Shown here piece after piece: positions 17,159 through 25,622 of a DNA stretch of 64,000 nt. Each line of letters begins with the position of its first letter. The first letter of the stretch is position 1. This DNA is from Qipengyuania marisflavi (GTDB lineage: Bacteria > Pseudomonadota > Alphaproteobacteria > Sphingomonadales > Sphingomonadaceae), in contig NZ_VCAO01000003.1 of NCBI RefSeq assembly GCF_005884405.1, positions 372,001 through 436,000 of the forward strand, in the 5' to 3' direction. The translations under genes and the position numbers were made by a program. The notes under the pieces were generated by a model, which ran no database searches, had not been told where the DNA came from, and worked only from the letters and a program-made list of their open reading frames with translations.

Positions 17159-18916
17159 TTATCCGCGAAGATTCGCAGCCGGGCGGTAGTCATAGCCCAG
17201 CTCCATCGCACCTGCTTCACCGGCAGGTTCGGGATCAAATAACGACAGCCGTTCATGGGTGTAGCAATTGCGGCCCTGTTCCTTGGCGCGATATAGCAAT
17301 TGGTCAACGCGCGAATAGACAATTGTGAAATCGATATTGACCTCTTTGGCCACGTTTTCAATGTCCACAATTCCCATACTGGCAGTTACCGGACGATCAA
17401 GCACCGGCACTGCTGTCATCACCCTGTTGGTAATAGCTCGCCGCCGCCGCTCTGCTCGTTCGACGGCATTCGCGCCGCGTAGCAGCAGAATGAACTCTTC
17501 ACCGCCAATCCGGACAACAAGAGTATTCTCGTCAGGGCAAAGCGCCAGCGCTGTCGCTTTGAGTACTTCATCGCCAATTTGATGCCCAAATTCATCATTG
17601 ACCGATTTGAAATTGTCGAGGTCGATCAATGCCCAGATGGTAAACCCTTGTTCGAGCAAATGATCGAATTCAGGCTCAAGCCCGCGCCGGTTCATGACGC
17701 CTGTCAGGGGATCTTGTAGAACCAATTGTTCCATCACATCAGCCGCTTGCAAGGCTTGGTCGCGTTCGCGTTTAATCTGCAGGAAGCGGTGGCCAACGCC
17801 CAATGCGACAATCAGGACCTCGATCCCGACGGCAAGATGCAGCAACTGATCGAGCTCCGAAGGCCCTACATACAGTCCCATCCCGCGGGCAATACGCTCA
17901 ACCACTGCGAGAATAACAGCGGCCCAGCCGAAAGCGAGATAACGGGCCGCAATGCTTCCTCGGATCAGCGCTTGAAACACGCTAATGGCGTAAATTGCGA
18001 TTACCGGTAGGAACGAGATAAAATATGCCGAATTGTCAAAAGCGTGGGTAGCATGCAGTTGAAGTCCGAAGAAACCCGATACCGTGAAACTCCATACCGC
18101 AGAGACCAGCAGCGCTTTGCGCAATTGCAAGGGGAGCATGCCTTTCTCGATCAGGTCGCGCGCGAATACTGATGAGGATGCGACGGAAAACACGCAGCAC
18201 AGCGTTCCGAAAACCCACAGCCGGTCGGTGCGGGCATCGCTGACCAAGGAAACCAGCCCGCTTGATACGGCAAGAAAGCCGAGCATTCCGACGATGATAC
18301 AGGCATGCATCAGGGCGAAACGTTGGCGCAGTATCATGTAGGCTGCGAGATCAAGCACCAGTGCGACGATCAAAAGGCCCATGACCAGTGCCGTCAGCGC
18401 CACTGACCCGGTCGACCATACCTGCATGGTTTCGTCAGATGATACGCGCGATCCGCTTAATGACAGGATATTGTGGGCGCGGTCGATGCGGGCGATCAGT
18501 TGCACTGTATCGTCGCGGATTTCGGGAAGCGTGACAGTGTAAAACGGACCGGTTTCCGTATAAGACAGGTCCTCCGGCTGATGAACGATACTGCGCCGTT
18601 CACCATCCGCATCGATGGCCGTAAGCGTGACCGAACGAAGCTTTGCCATGTGAGCGCGGAAATCGAACGCGGGCTCGGTCTTGGTGAACCCCCTCATGTC
18701 GAAAGATAGCCAGGCTATCGGCAGCCGCGAATCCCAGCCCTCTGCGCTGCAATCCCAGTTAGAAGGTGATTTGAGTGCGCCATCAAGTGTCGCGCTATCA
18801 CCGGTAAAAAGGTGACATTTGGGTGCAACTTCAATGGCATTGGTCCGGGCGTGCGCAGATGCTGCGCCAAGCCAAAGCAATAGCGTTGCGCAAAAAAGGA
18901 AAACCAGACGAAGCAT
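17159..18916 (-). CDS. Second membrane diguanylate cyclase, with an alanine-dehydrogenase-like C-terminal tail
   Basis: A 585-residue paralogue of the gene at 15333-17096: signal peptide, periplasmic domain with the same Cys pair (KCHLF and WDCSA), about seven transmembrane helices and a GGDEF domain (QDPLTGVMNRRG, IDLDNFKSVND, RIGGEEF). Its base composition is visibly lower in G+C than its neighbours. The final 19 codons before RG match the end of the adjacent alanine dehydrogenase: ELGYDYRP here against ELGYAYRP there, 13 of 19 residues identical, while the paralogue has no such tail. The ATG at 18916 starts the signal peptide; a TTG at 18955 would extend it. Confidence 0.9.
   Translation of the reverse strand: MLRLVFLFCATLLLWLGAASAHARTNAIEVAPKCHLFTGDSATLDGALKSPSNWDCSAEGWDSRLPIAWLSFDMRGFTKTEPAFDFRAHMAKLRSVTLTAIDADGERRSIVHQPEDLSYTETGPFYTVTLPEIRDDTVQLIARIDRAHNILSLSGSRVSSDETMQVWSTGSVALTALVMGLLIVALVLDLAAYMILRQRFALMHACIIVGMLGFLAVSSGLVSLVSDARTDRLWVFGTLCCVFSVASSSVFARDLIEKGMLPLQLRKALLVSAVWSFTVSGFFGLQLHATHAFDNSAYFISFLPVIAIYAISVFQALIRGSIAARYLAFGWAAVILAVVERIARGMGLYVGPSELDQLLHLAVGIEVLIVALGVGHRFLQIKRERDQALQAADVMEQLVLQDPLTGVMNRRGLEPEFDHLLEQGFTIWALIDLDNFKSVNDEFGHQIGDEVLKATALALCPDENTLVVRIGGEEFILLLRGANAVERAERRRRAITNRVMTAVPVLDRPVTASMGIVDIENVAKEVNIDFTIVYSRVDQLLYRAKEQGRNCYTHERLSLFDPEPAGEAGAMELGYDYRPAANLRG
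17162..17218 (-). repeat. Copy of the ald 3' end inside the second cyclase gene
   Basis: The last 19 codons of this cyclase align without gaps to the region 19014-19070 of ald; over the best 42 bases about 32 are identical, and 13 of 19 encoded residues match (shared ELGY-YRP core). Both copies lie on the minus strand about 1.85 kb apart, flanking the cyclase gene. Confidence 0.65.
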
Positions 18917-19007
18917 CTGGACAAGGCTTAGCCGAAAATAGTTGAAACCAACCAAAAATTCAGTGCGTTGAATTCAGAGACGATTTCCGGGGCAATTCAG
19001 AAAAGAA

Positions 19008-20126
19008 TCAATGCCCCAGCAGTTCGGCGACCGGGCGGTAGGCATAACCCAATTCGGTCGCGACGGCTTCATACGTCACCTCGCCAGCATGGACGTTCAG
19101 CCCCTCGGCAAGATGCGGATCAGCCGCCAGCGCGCCCTGCCAGCCCATGCGCGCAATCCGCAGCGCGTGCGGCAGAGTGACATTGTTGAGCGCATAGGTG
19201 CTGGTGCGCGCCACCGCGCCGGGCATATTGGCGACGCAATAATGCACGACATCATCGATGATATAGGTCGGATCGGCATGGGTGGTGGCGCGGCTGGTTT
19301 CAAAACAGCCGCCCTGATCGATCGCGACATCGACCAGCACACTGCCCGGCTGCATCGATTTGAGCATTTCGCGGCTGATCAGCTTGGGCGCAGCGGCACC
19401 CGGGATCAGCACGGCACCGATGATGAGGTCGGCCTTGCAGACTTCCTCTTCCAGATTGGCCTTGTTGGAAAAGCGCGTCTTGGCGCGGCTTTCGAAATGG
19501 ATACCCAGCTTTTCCAGCACTTCAGGATCGCGGTCGAGGATGGTGACATCGGCGCCCAGGCCAACCGCCATCTGCGCGGCGTTGAAACCGACCACGCCTC
19601 CGCCGATCACAGTGACCTTGGCGGGCAGCACTCCGGGAACGCCGCCCAGCAGCACGCCGCGTCCGCCATGCGCCTTCTCCAGCGCGGTTGCGCCCGCCTG
19701 AATGCTCATGCGCCCGGCGACCTGACTCATCGGTTTGAGCAGCGGCAGAGTGCCGTTTGGCCCGGTGACCGTCTCATAGGCAATTGCGGTAACGCCCGAA
19801 GCGACCAGCTCGCGGGTCTGGTCGGCATCGGGAGCGAGGTGGAGGTAGGTGTAGAGGATCTGGTCGCGGCGCAGCTTGGCGCGTTCGACCGCCTGCGGTT
19901 CCTTGACCTTCACCACCATTTCGCATTCGGCGAAGATTAAATCGGGCCCGTCGACGATCTTGGCGCCCGCCATACGGTATTGGTCATCGCTCGCGCCGAT
20001 GCCGTTTCCGGCCCCGCTTTCGATCCACACTTCATTGCCGCGGTGCACCAGTTCGCCCGAGCTTTCGGGGGTCAGGCCGACACGGTATTCGTGGTTCTTG
20101 ATTTCCTTGGGGCAACCGATGCGCAT
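19008..20126 (-). CDS. ald: Alanine dehydrogenase
   Basis: A 372-residue enzyme catalysing NAD-dependent oxidative deamination of L-alanine to pyruvate and ammonia. It starts [20 protein letters not shown], contains the catalytic lysine and His segments VVKVKEPQ and YLHLAPD, the nucleotide-binding [17 protein letters not shown], and [28 protein letters not shown] is conserved (active-site NMPG). Length equals the family norm. AAGGAG sits about nine bases before the ATG at 20126; the longer frame is rejected. Its terminal codons are duplicated at the end of the next gene. Confidence 0.96.
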   Translation of the reverse strand: MRIGCPKEIKNHEYRVGLTPESSGELVHRGNEVWIESGAGNGIGASDDQYRMAGAKIVDGPDLIFAECEMVVKVKEPQAVERAKLRRDQILYTYLHLAPDADQTRELVASGVTAIAYETVTGPNGTLPLLKPMSQVAGRMSIQAGATALEKAHGGRGVLLGGVPGVLPAKVTVIGGGVVGFNAAQMAVGLGADVTILDRDPEVLEKLGIHFESRAKTRFSNKANLEEEVCKADLIIGAVLIPGAAAPKLISREMLKSMQPGSVLVDVAIDQGGCFETSRATTHADPTYIIDDVVHYCVANMPGAVARTSTYALNNVTLPHALRIARMGWQGALAADPHLAEGLNVHAGEVTYEAVATELGYAYRPVAELLGH

Positions 20127-20241
20127 GGGGAGGACTCCTTTTCTCGCCCAGCTCGTTACAACTGCAACCACAGCGCGGCAAGATACTGCCTGCAAAGTCC
20201 TATTGCCCTAACGGCGAGAGGGTATGATGATAACAGCCACC

Positions 20242-21804
20242 TCAGCGAGAATTGACGGCGCGGGGGACGGGCGCTTTCCACCGGCCCCGCTGATCCGTCG
20301 GCGGCGCCCTGTGCTGGCCAGTGGTCGCGGCGGGGCGGGTCACTTCGCGCAAGGTCCGCGCTGTACTGATCAGATAGCCTTGCCCCAGATGACAGCCCAT
20401 CTGCATCAGCAAAGCGCGCTGATCCTCGGTTTCAATCCCCTCGGCAATCACCTTGATCCCCAGATTGTGCGCCATCGAAATCAGCGCCTGAACAATCATC
20501 CGGTTCTGGTGCACGGAGCAGATAGTTTCGACAAAGCTGCGGTCGATCTTGACCTTGTCAATCGGGAAGTCCCGCAGGTGAGACAGCGAGGAGAACCCTG
20601 TCCCGAAATCATCCAACGCGATCCGTACGCCCGCATCGTGCAGCGTGGTCAGTACCCGCTGCGCGCGGCGGGTGTCGTTGACCAGCAACATCGTTTCGGT
20701 CACTTCCAGCGCCACCGAATGGGGCGCGATTTGCTTGTCACGCAGGGTGGCGAGGAAATTCTCTGCAAAATCCCGGCTCAGGATGTCGGCCTCGGTCGCG
20801 TTGACACTGACGAACCGCAATCCGTTATGCGCTGCCTGCATAACTGACATGTCGCGGCACACGAAGCCAAGCATCCTATTGCCAATCTCGCGCGACAGAA
20901 CCGGATCGAGCAGCGCGGGCAACACCTCGCTTGCAGTCATGCGTACCCCGGAATCGGTATCCAGCCGCATCAGCGCCTCGAAGCCGACAATGGCTTTGTC
21001 TTCCAGACGTACGATGGGTTGATATCCGGCACATATCCGCTGGTTCGCCAGCGCGCTCTTCACTTCGGCAACGGCAATCTGGCGGGCATGATTCGACCGC
21101 TCAAGCGTGTCGTAATAAAAATGTGTCTGGCCCGGTTCGTATTTCTTGCCGTGATACAGCGCCAGATCGGCGCGGCGGACCAGTTCCTTACCTTCGATCA
21201 GACCATCGTGGACAGCCACGCCGCAAGTCGCGCCGACTGAAATCTTGCCGCCGGGGACATTGATGTCCTGCCTGACTGCCTCAGTGATCCGTCTGGCAAT
21301 AAACTCCAGCTGTTCACGCGATGCGCCGGGCGGGGCCAGCAGCGCAAATTCATCACCGCCCCAGCGCGCCACAACCGCCTGCTTTGGCGTTGCGCGAGCG
21401 ATCCGTTGGGCGGTCTGAGCCAGCACATAGTCGCCATTAAGGTGGCCAAAGGTGTCATTGACGTCCTTGAATCCGTCGAGATCGATCAGGATCAGCGACA
21501 GCGCGCCGCGCTGCCCCTGGCTCGCGGCGATCTTCTCGACGAGCAAACGATCGAAATGGAGCCGGTTGTACAACCCTGTCAGCAAATCATGGTTGGCAGC
21601 GTGGACCAGAGCAATGCGGTCGCGGTGACTCGAGGTGATGTCCATAAACACCCCGATCAGCGAATCCTGCCCAGTGCTGTCATCACGCATTCGTTCGCCC
21701 TGGCTGCGCACCCGGCGCACTGTCCCGTCTGGCCGCTGGATACTGGTTTCGAAATCGAAGGGTCGATCATGCGCCAGAGCCTCTTGGATGCTGCTGCTCA
21801 CCAT
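20242..21804 (-). CDS. GGDEF-EAL half: diguanylate cyclase/phosphodiesterase
   Basis: Downstream part of the interrupted gene, 520 residues from the first Met after the stop (21804; no clear ribosome-binding site). It has the end of the PAS domain (IQRPDGTVRRVR, GVFMDITSSHRDR), a GGDEF domain with intact ARWGGDEFALL, and an EAL domain with VGFEALMRLD, LEVTETMLL, ALDDFGTGFSS and KVIAEGIET, so both catalytic sites look intact. It ends in a basic, disordered tail. Whether it is translated independently of the GAF half is open. Confidence 0.75.
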   Translation of the reverse strand: MVSSSIQEALAHDRPFDFETSIQRPDGTVRRVRSQGERMRDDSTGQDSLIGVFMDITSSHRDRIALVHAANHDLLTGLYNRLHFDRLLVEKIAASQGQRGALSLILIDLDGFKDVNDTFGHLNGDYVLAQTAQRIARATPKQAVVARWGGDEFALLAPPGASREQLEFIARRITEAVRQDINVPGGKISVGATCGVAVHDGLIEGKELVRRADLALYHGKKYEPGQTHFYYDTLERSNHARQIAVAEVKSALANQRICAGYQPIVRLEDKAIVGFEALMRLDTDSGVRMTASEVLPALLDPVLSREIGNRMLGFVCRDMSVMQAAHNGLRFVSVNATEADILSRDFAENFLATLRDKQIAPHSVALEVTETMLLVNDTRRAQRVLTTLHDAGVRIALDDFGTGFSSLSHLRDFPIDKVKIDRSFVETICSVHQNRMIVQALISMAHNLGIKVIAEGIETEDQRALLMQMGCHLGQGYLISTARTLREVTRPAATTGQHRAPPTDQRGRWKAPVPRAVNSR

Positions 21805-21912
21805 TTCGCGATATTCGGGCAGATAGAACTCGATCGCCTTGTCGACTTCCAGCGGTGTTCCCGGCTCGACCCCGTGGATTGCATAGACCTGCGCCGACCA
21901 GTTCAGCGTGTT

Positions 21913-22548
21913 TTAGACCAGATCAAGATGCCATGATCCGATATTGGCGGTGCGTTCCGCCTGCTCGAAGATGCGGTTGGAATTGCTAAGTTCGCGCGAC
22001 CGGCCCTCAAGTTCGGAGTTAAGCTCGCTGATTGCCAGATGGCTGCGGTGCATCAGCAGCAATTGTTCGACCACCAGCGCCAGTTTCCCCAGCTGCGTGA
22101 CATGAGCGTCAGTGAACTTGGCGCGCTGCGGATCGGCCAGGCACAGTGTGCCGATACAGTGACCGCCCGGCCCCTTGAGCGGCTGACCCAGATAGGAAGC
22201 AATCCCATTCTGTGATCGAGCCATCGGGTGATCGGGAAAGCGCGGGTCGGCGGCCAGATCTGTGACCAGCAAGGGCTGTCCCGATGCGATGATGTGATTG
22301 CGCAGTGCCAGCTCGTGAGGCACTTCCAGGATCAGTGGGTCGGACGTCGATAGGAACCACTGGCGGTCAGCATCAAGCAGTGCGATGCCCGCCAGCTTAC
22401 ACGCGAAACTGGCACTGCACAGCGCGGTGATCGAATCGAAAATCGCTTGCGGCGCGGTGTCCAGAATGCCCAGAGCATGCAGCTCTGCGACACGCCGGTT
22501 TTCGGAAACCGCTACGGCGGGTGTGGTTGCAAAGTGTCCCTCGTCCAT
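21913..22548 (-). CDS. GAF half of the interrupted signalling protein
   Basis: The upstream 211 codons: a GAF domain (RRVAELHALGILDTAPQ, AGIALLDADRQWFLST, GTLCLADPQ) of the kind found before HWE kinases and GGDEF proteins, a coiled-coil-like linker (ELNSELEGRSRELSNSN) and the first strand of a PAS domain, where the TAA stop occurs. Alone it would be a truncated sensor without an output domain. Confidence 0.7.
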   Translation of the reverse strand: MDEGHFATTPAVAVSENRRVAELHALGILDTAPQAIFDSITALCSASFACKLAGIALLDADRQWFLSTSDPLILEVPHELALRNHIIASGQPLLVTDLAADPRFPDHPMARSQNGIASYLGQPLKGPGGHCIGTLCLADPQRAKFTDAHVTQLGKLALVVEQLLLMHRSHLAISELNSELEGRSRELSNSNRIFEQAERTANIGSWHLDLV

Positions 22549-22638
22549 GGCGAGGTTTAAAGCGGCACGGGGTAAATAATCCCGCGACCGGGGGCCTAGG
22601 TATTCCTGCGCATGTGCTGTGCCAGAGCGGGCGCTCGG

Positions 22639-24981
22639 CTACATCGGATTGCCATCGCGGTCGCGGAAGATTTCGCGGCGGCCGACGTGGTTGGCGGGTC
22701 CGACCAGCCCGTCGCTTTCCATCCGCTCGATCCATTTTGCAGCGGTGTTGTAGCCCACGCCCATCTGGCGTTGCAGCCACGAACCCGACGCTTTCTGGTT
22801 TTCGAACACGATCTGGCACGCCTGTCGGTATTTGCGTTCGTCAGGATTGTCGCTGGCGGTGAATTCGTCCTCGAAATTATAGCCGCCATCCTCGGGTTCT
22901 TCGGTAACGGCGTCCACGTAGTCGGGCTTACCCTGCGCGCGCCAGTGGTCGGCGACCCGCTCGACCTCTTCGTCCGCCACAAACGGCCCGTGGACACGCA
23001 CCATCGCGCCGGTGTTGGGCTTGTACAGCATATCGCCCTTGCCCAGCAGTTGCTCCGCGCCCTGTTCGCCCAGGATGGTGCGGCTGTCGATCCGGCTGGT
23101 GACCTTGAAACTGATGCGGGTGGGCAGGTTCGCCTTAATCACGCCGGTGATGACATCGACGCTGGGCCGCTGTGTCGCCATGATCAGATGGATGCCCGCC
23201 GCACGGCTTTTCTGGCTAAGCCGCTGAATCAGCACCTCGATTTCCTTGCCCACAGTGACCATCAGATCGGCCAGCTCGTCCACGATCAGCACGATCAGCG
23301 GCAGCGGCGCGTAATCCAGCTGCTCTTCCTCGTAAATTTCCTCGCCCGTTTCGGCGTCGAAGCCGGTTTGCACGCGGCGGCCCAGCGGCTTGCCCTTGGC
23401 GATGGCGGCGCTGATTTTCTCGTTGAAATTGGCGATGTTGCGCGAATTGACGCTGCTCATCATGCGATAGCGTTTTTCCATCTCCTCGACCGCCCATTTC
23501 AGCGCGCGAACCGATTTGTGCGGTTCAGTCACCACCGGGCTGAGCAGGTGCGGGATATCATCGTAAGTCTTGAGTTCCAGCACCTTGGGATCGACCAGAA
23601 TCAACCGGCATTCCTCTGGTGTGAAGCGGTACAGCAGGCTGAGCAGGATGGCGTTGAGGCCAACCGATTTGCCCGATCCGGTGGTGCCGGCCACCAGCAG
23701 ATGCGGCATGGCGGCCAGATCGGCGACAATCGGTTCGCCCGCGATATCCTTGCCCAGGATCATCGGCAGCGCGCCCTTGCTGTCGACGAACGCGCCGGAG
23801 GCGGCCAGCTCGCGGTAACTGACCATCTGGCGGTCGGCATTGGGCAGTTCGATACCGATCACCGTGCGTCCCGGAATGGGCGAAACGCGCGCGCTGATCG
23901 CGCTCATATTGCGGGCAATATCTTCGGCCAGGCCGACCACGCGGCTGGCCTTGATCCCGGCGGCGGGTTCCAGCTCGTACATGGTGACCACCGGCCCTGC
24001 GCGGACCGCTGTGATTTCGCCCTTGACGTTGAAATCGTCGAGCACGTTTTCGAGCAGGCGGGCGTTGCGTTCGAGCGCGATCTTGTCGAGCTTCGGCACC
24101 GAATTTTCGGGTATTTCGTTGAGCAGTTCCAGACTGGGCAGCTCGTAAGTGGCGAACATATCGCGCTGTTTGGGCTTGGCGGCGCGGGGCTGGGCGGGGG
24201 CCGATACCGGATCTGGGATCGTCGGACTGCGGCGCGGTTCGCGCATCGCGGGGGCGGCATCCTCTGCCTCCTCGTCATCATCCTGGGCGGCATTATCGCG
24301 AATGCGGCGTTTGGGCGTGACGGGCAGGTCGCTATCGGTTTCTGCGCGGCGGCGGGTCAGGAATTCAGGCAGGGTCAGGAACTGCGCCCAATCGATGGCA
24401 AACACGCGGGTGACCAGCGCAATGCCGCCAAACAGCGCCACCAGCGCCAGCGCCAGCACGATCCAGCCCGCTGCGCTTTCACCAAACCGCAGCGCCACGC
24501 CATCAACGCCCAGCGCACCCAGCTGGCCCAGCAGACCGCCCGGCCCGGCGGGCAGCGAGCCCGAAGCCGCATCGAAGCTGAGTGCCAACACTGTGCCCAG
24601 CAGCACCATCGCCAGCAACAGCAGCAGCAGCGGCCCCCACCAGCGGCCCGGTGTCTCGGTCTCGTCGGCATTTTCGACACCGCGCCACAGGCGGCGGGCA
24701 GCGATATACAGCAGCGGAAACAGCAGGATCGCCGTCAGGCCGAAGAAATTGAGCACGCGTTCGGCGGTCCACGCCCCGCTGGTCCCCATCCAATTGCGCA
24801 CATCCAGCCCGCTGGCGGCGGTGGAAGGGCTGGGATCGGTCTGGGTATAGCTGGCCACGCTCAGCGTCAGGAACGCCAGTACGGCCAGCAGCAGCCCCGC
24901 GCCCGCCATATGCGTGACCCGGCGCAGCGAGCGACGAAAGGCTGCGCGCCAGTCCGGTTTGGCGCCTGCGCGAGTTGCCAT
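22639..24981 (-). CDS. ftsK: DNA translocase FtsK
   Basis: A 780-residue septal DNA pump that clears and aligns chromosome termini at division. Four transmembrane helices occupy roughly residues 22-195, followed by an acidic and basic linker of about 90 residues, and then the motor domain with Walker A GTTGSGKS, Walker B LIVLIVDELADLM and the TQRPSVDVITG segment. The C-terminal gamma winged helix (GSWLQRQMGVGYNTAAKWIERM) recognises polar DNA motifs. The linker is short compared with E. coli FtsK, as usual in alphaproteobacteria. It stands alone between the GAF gene and the ThiE-like gene. Confidence 0.95.
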   Translation of the reverse strand: MATRAGAKPDWRAAFRRSLRRVTHMAGAGLLLAVLAFLTLSVASYTQTDPSPSTAASGLDVRNWMGTSGAWTAERVLNFFGLTAILLFPLLYIAARRLWRGVENADETETPGRWWGPLLLLLLAMVLLGTVLALSFDAASGSLPAGPGGLLGQLGALGVDGVALRFGESAAGWIVLALALVALFGGIALVTRVFAIDWAQFLTLPEFLTRRRAETDSDLPVTPKRRIRDNAAQDDDEEAEDAAPAMREPRRSPTIPDPVSAPAQPRAAKPKQRDMFATYELPSLELLNEIPENSVPKLDKIALERNARLLENVLDDFNVKGEITAVRAGPVVTMYELEPAAGIKASRVVGLAEDIARNMSAISARVSPIPGRTVIGIELPNADRQMVSYRELAASGAFVDSKGALPMILGKDIAGEPIVADLAAMPHLLVAGTTGSGKSVGLNAILLSLLYRFTPEECRLILVDPKVLELKTYDDIPHLLSPVVTEPHKSVRALKWAVEEMEKRYRMMSSVNSRNIANFNEKISAAIAKGKPLGRRVQTGFDAETGEEIYEEEQLDYAPLPLIVLIVDELADLMVTVGKEIEVLIQRLSQKSRAAGIHLIMATQRPSVDVITGVIKANLPTRISFKVTSRIDSRTILGEQGAEQLLGKGDMLYKPNTGAMVRVHGPFVADEEVERVADHWRAQGKPDYVDAVTEEPEDGGYNFEDEFTASDNPDERKYRQACQIVFENQKASGSWLQRQMGVGYNTAAKWIERMESDGLVGPANHVGRREIFRDRDGNPM

Positions 24982-25066
24982 GAATATTCCCCTGCGAGCG
25001 GTGTGAGCGCGCAGTATGAGTCCTGTGCGAGTCCGCCGTCAAGCGGCGTTCGTCGAGCTGTGGGAT

Positions 25067-25600
25067 TTAGCTCAAGCCGTCAATGGCTCCCCAACGCGGC
25101 CAGGCAAGCTCTTCAGCGCGGTCGTGGGTCATCCCGCCCAGCGCGATTATCGGGATAGGGGACTGCTGCGCCAGCACCTGAAAACCATGCACGCCCAGCG
25201 TCGCGCCGCCAGGGTGGGAGCGGGTCGGAAAGACGGGGGAGAGGAACACGCCATCGGCCCCCGCAGCCTCTGCGGCCTGCAATTCAGCGCCGTCATGCGC
25301 GGCGGCGAGGCGAAGCATATCCTCTGCGTCTGCGATGGCGGCGGGCGAGCCGTATATACCGTCTGCGCCAAGGCTGCGCGCCAGTCCGGCCTCGCCCGCC
25401 ATGATCACAAGGTGCTCGGATTTCCGCGCCAAGTCAGCCAGTTCGCCAAACCGGCGTGCCCGCTGCGCCGGGTCCAGATGATAGTGCCGGAACACGAAGC
25501 CTGACCCCTTGGGCAGTGCCTGCAGGCCGTTCTCCAGCACGGCATCATTGCGCGCATCGCTGAGCAGCCATAGCAGGGGTAGGGACTGGCGCGGGGACAT
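25067..25600 (-). CDS. ThiE/TenI-family thiamine phosphate synthase-like protein
   Basis: A 177-residue TIM-barrel protein. The C-terminal half is diagnostic: AGADGVFLSPVFPTRSHPG, then GVHGFQVLA and PIIALGGM, matching the phosphate-binding end of ThiE/TenI. The N-terminal half (LLWLLSDARND, FRHYHLD) is less conserved, and the protein is shorter than E. coli ThiE, so it may be a TenI-like paralogue rather than the real thiamine phosphate synthase. The ATG at 25600 faces the yggS start 23 bases away. The open frame extends upstream to 25972 but only by reading yggS backwards. Confidence 0.75.
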   Translation of the reverse strand: MSPRQSLPLLWLLSDARNDAVLENGLQALPKGSGFVFRHYHLDPAQRARRFGELADLARKSEHLVIMAGEAGLARSLGADGIYGSPAAIADAEDMLRLAAAHDGAELQAAEAAGADGVFLSPVFPTRSHPGGATLGVHGFQVLAQQSPIPIIALGGMTHDRAEELAWPRWGAIDGLS

Positions 25601-25603
25601 GGC

Positions 25604-25617
25604 TGCGCTATAGCGCA
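25604..25617. promoter_or_regulatory. Perfect 14-bp palindrome between divergent starts
   Basis: TGCGCTATAGCGCA lies alone in the 22 bases between the ThiE-like ATG (25600) and the yggS ATG (25623). It is too close to both start codons to contain ordinary promoters, so it may be an operator over overlapping or leaderless transcripts, or a chance palindrome. Confidence 0.3.
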
Positions 25618-25622
25618 ATGCG

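Larger units (their letters stand above)
20242..22548 (-). pseudogene. GAF-PAS-GGDEF-EAL cyclic-di-GMP protein interrupted by an in-frame stop
   Basis: The two open frames at 22548-21913 and 21912-20242 are in the same reading frame, separated only by a TAA codon at 21915-21913. Reading through it restores a continuous PAS domain: ANIGSWHLDLV before the stop and NTLNWSAQVYAIHGVEPG directly after it, exactly the spacing of a normal PAS fold. The undamaged protein would have about 768 residues: GAF, PAS, GGDEF and EAL. The interruption is one nonsense codon (for example TCA to TAA), a sequencing error, or a read-through site. Confidence 0.8.

Noticed and set aside
22612-25158. 848-codon open frame antisense to ftsK
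   Set aside because: Same artefact; His/Gln/Arg-rich composition without domain pattern.
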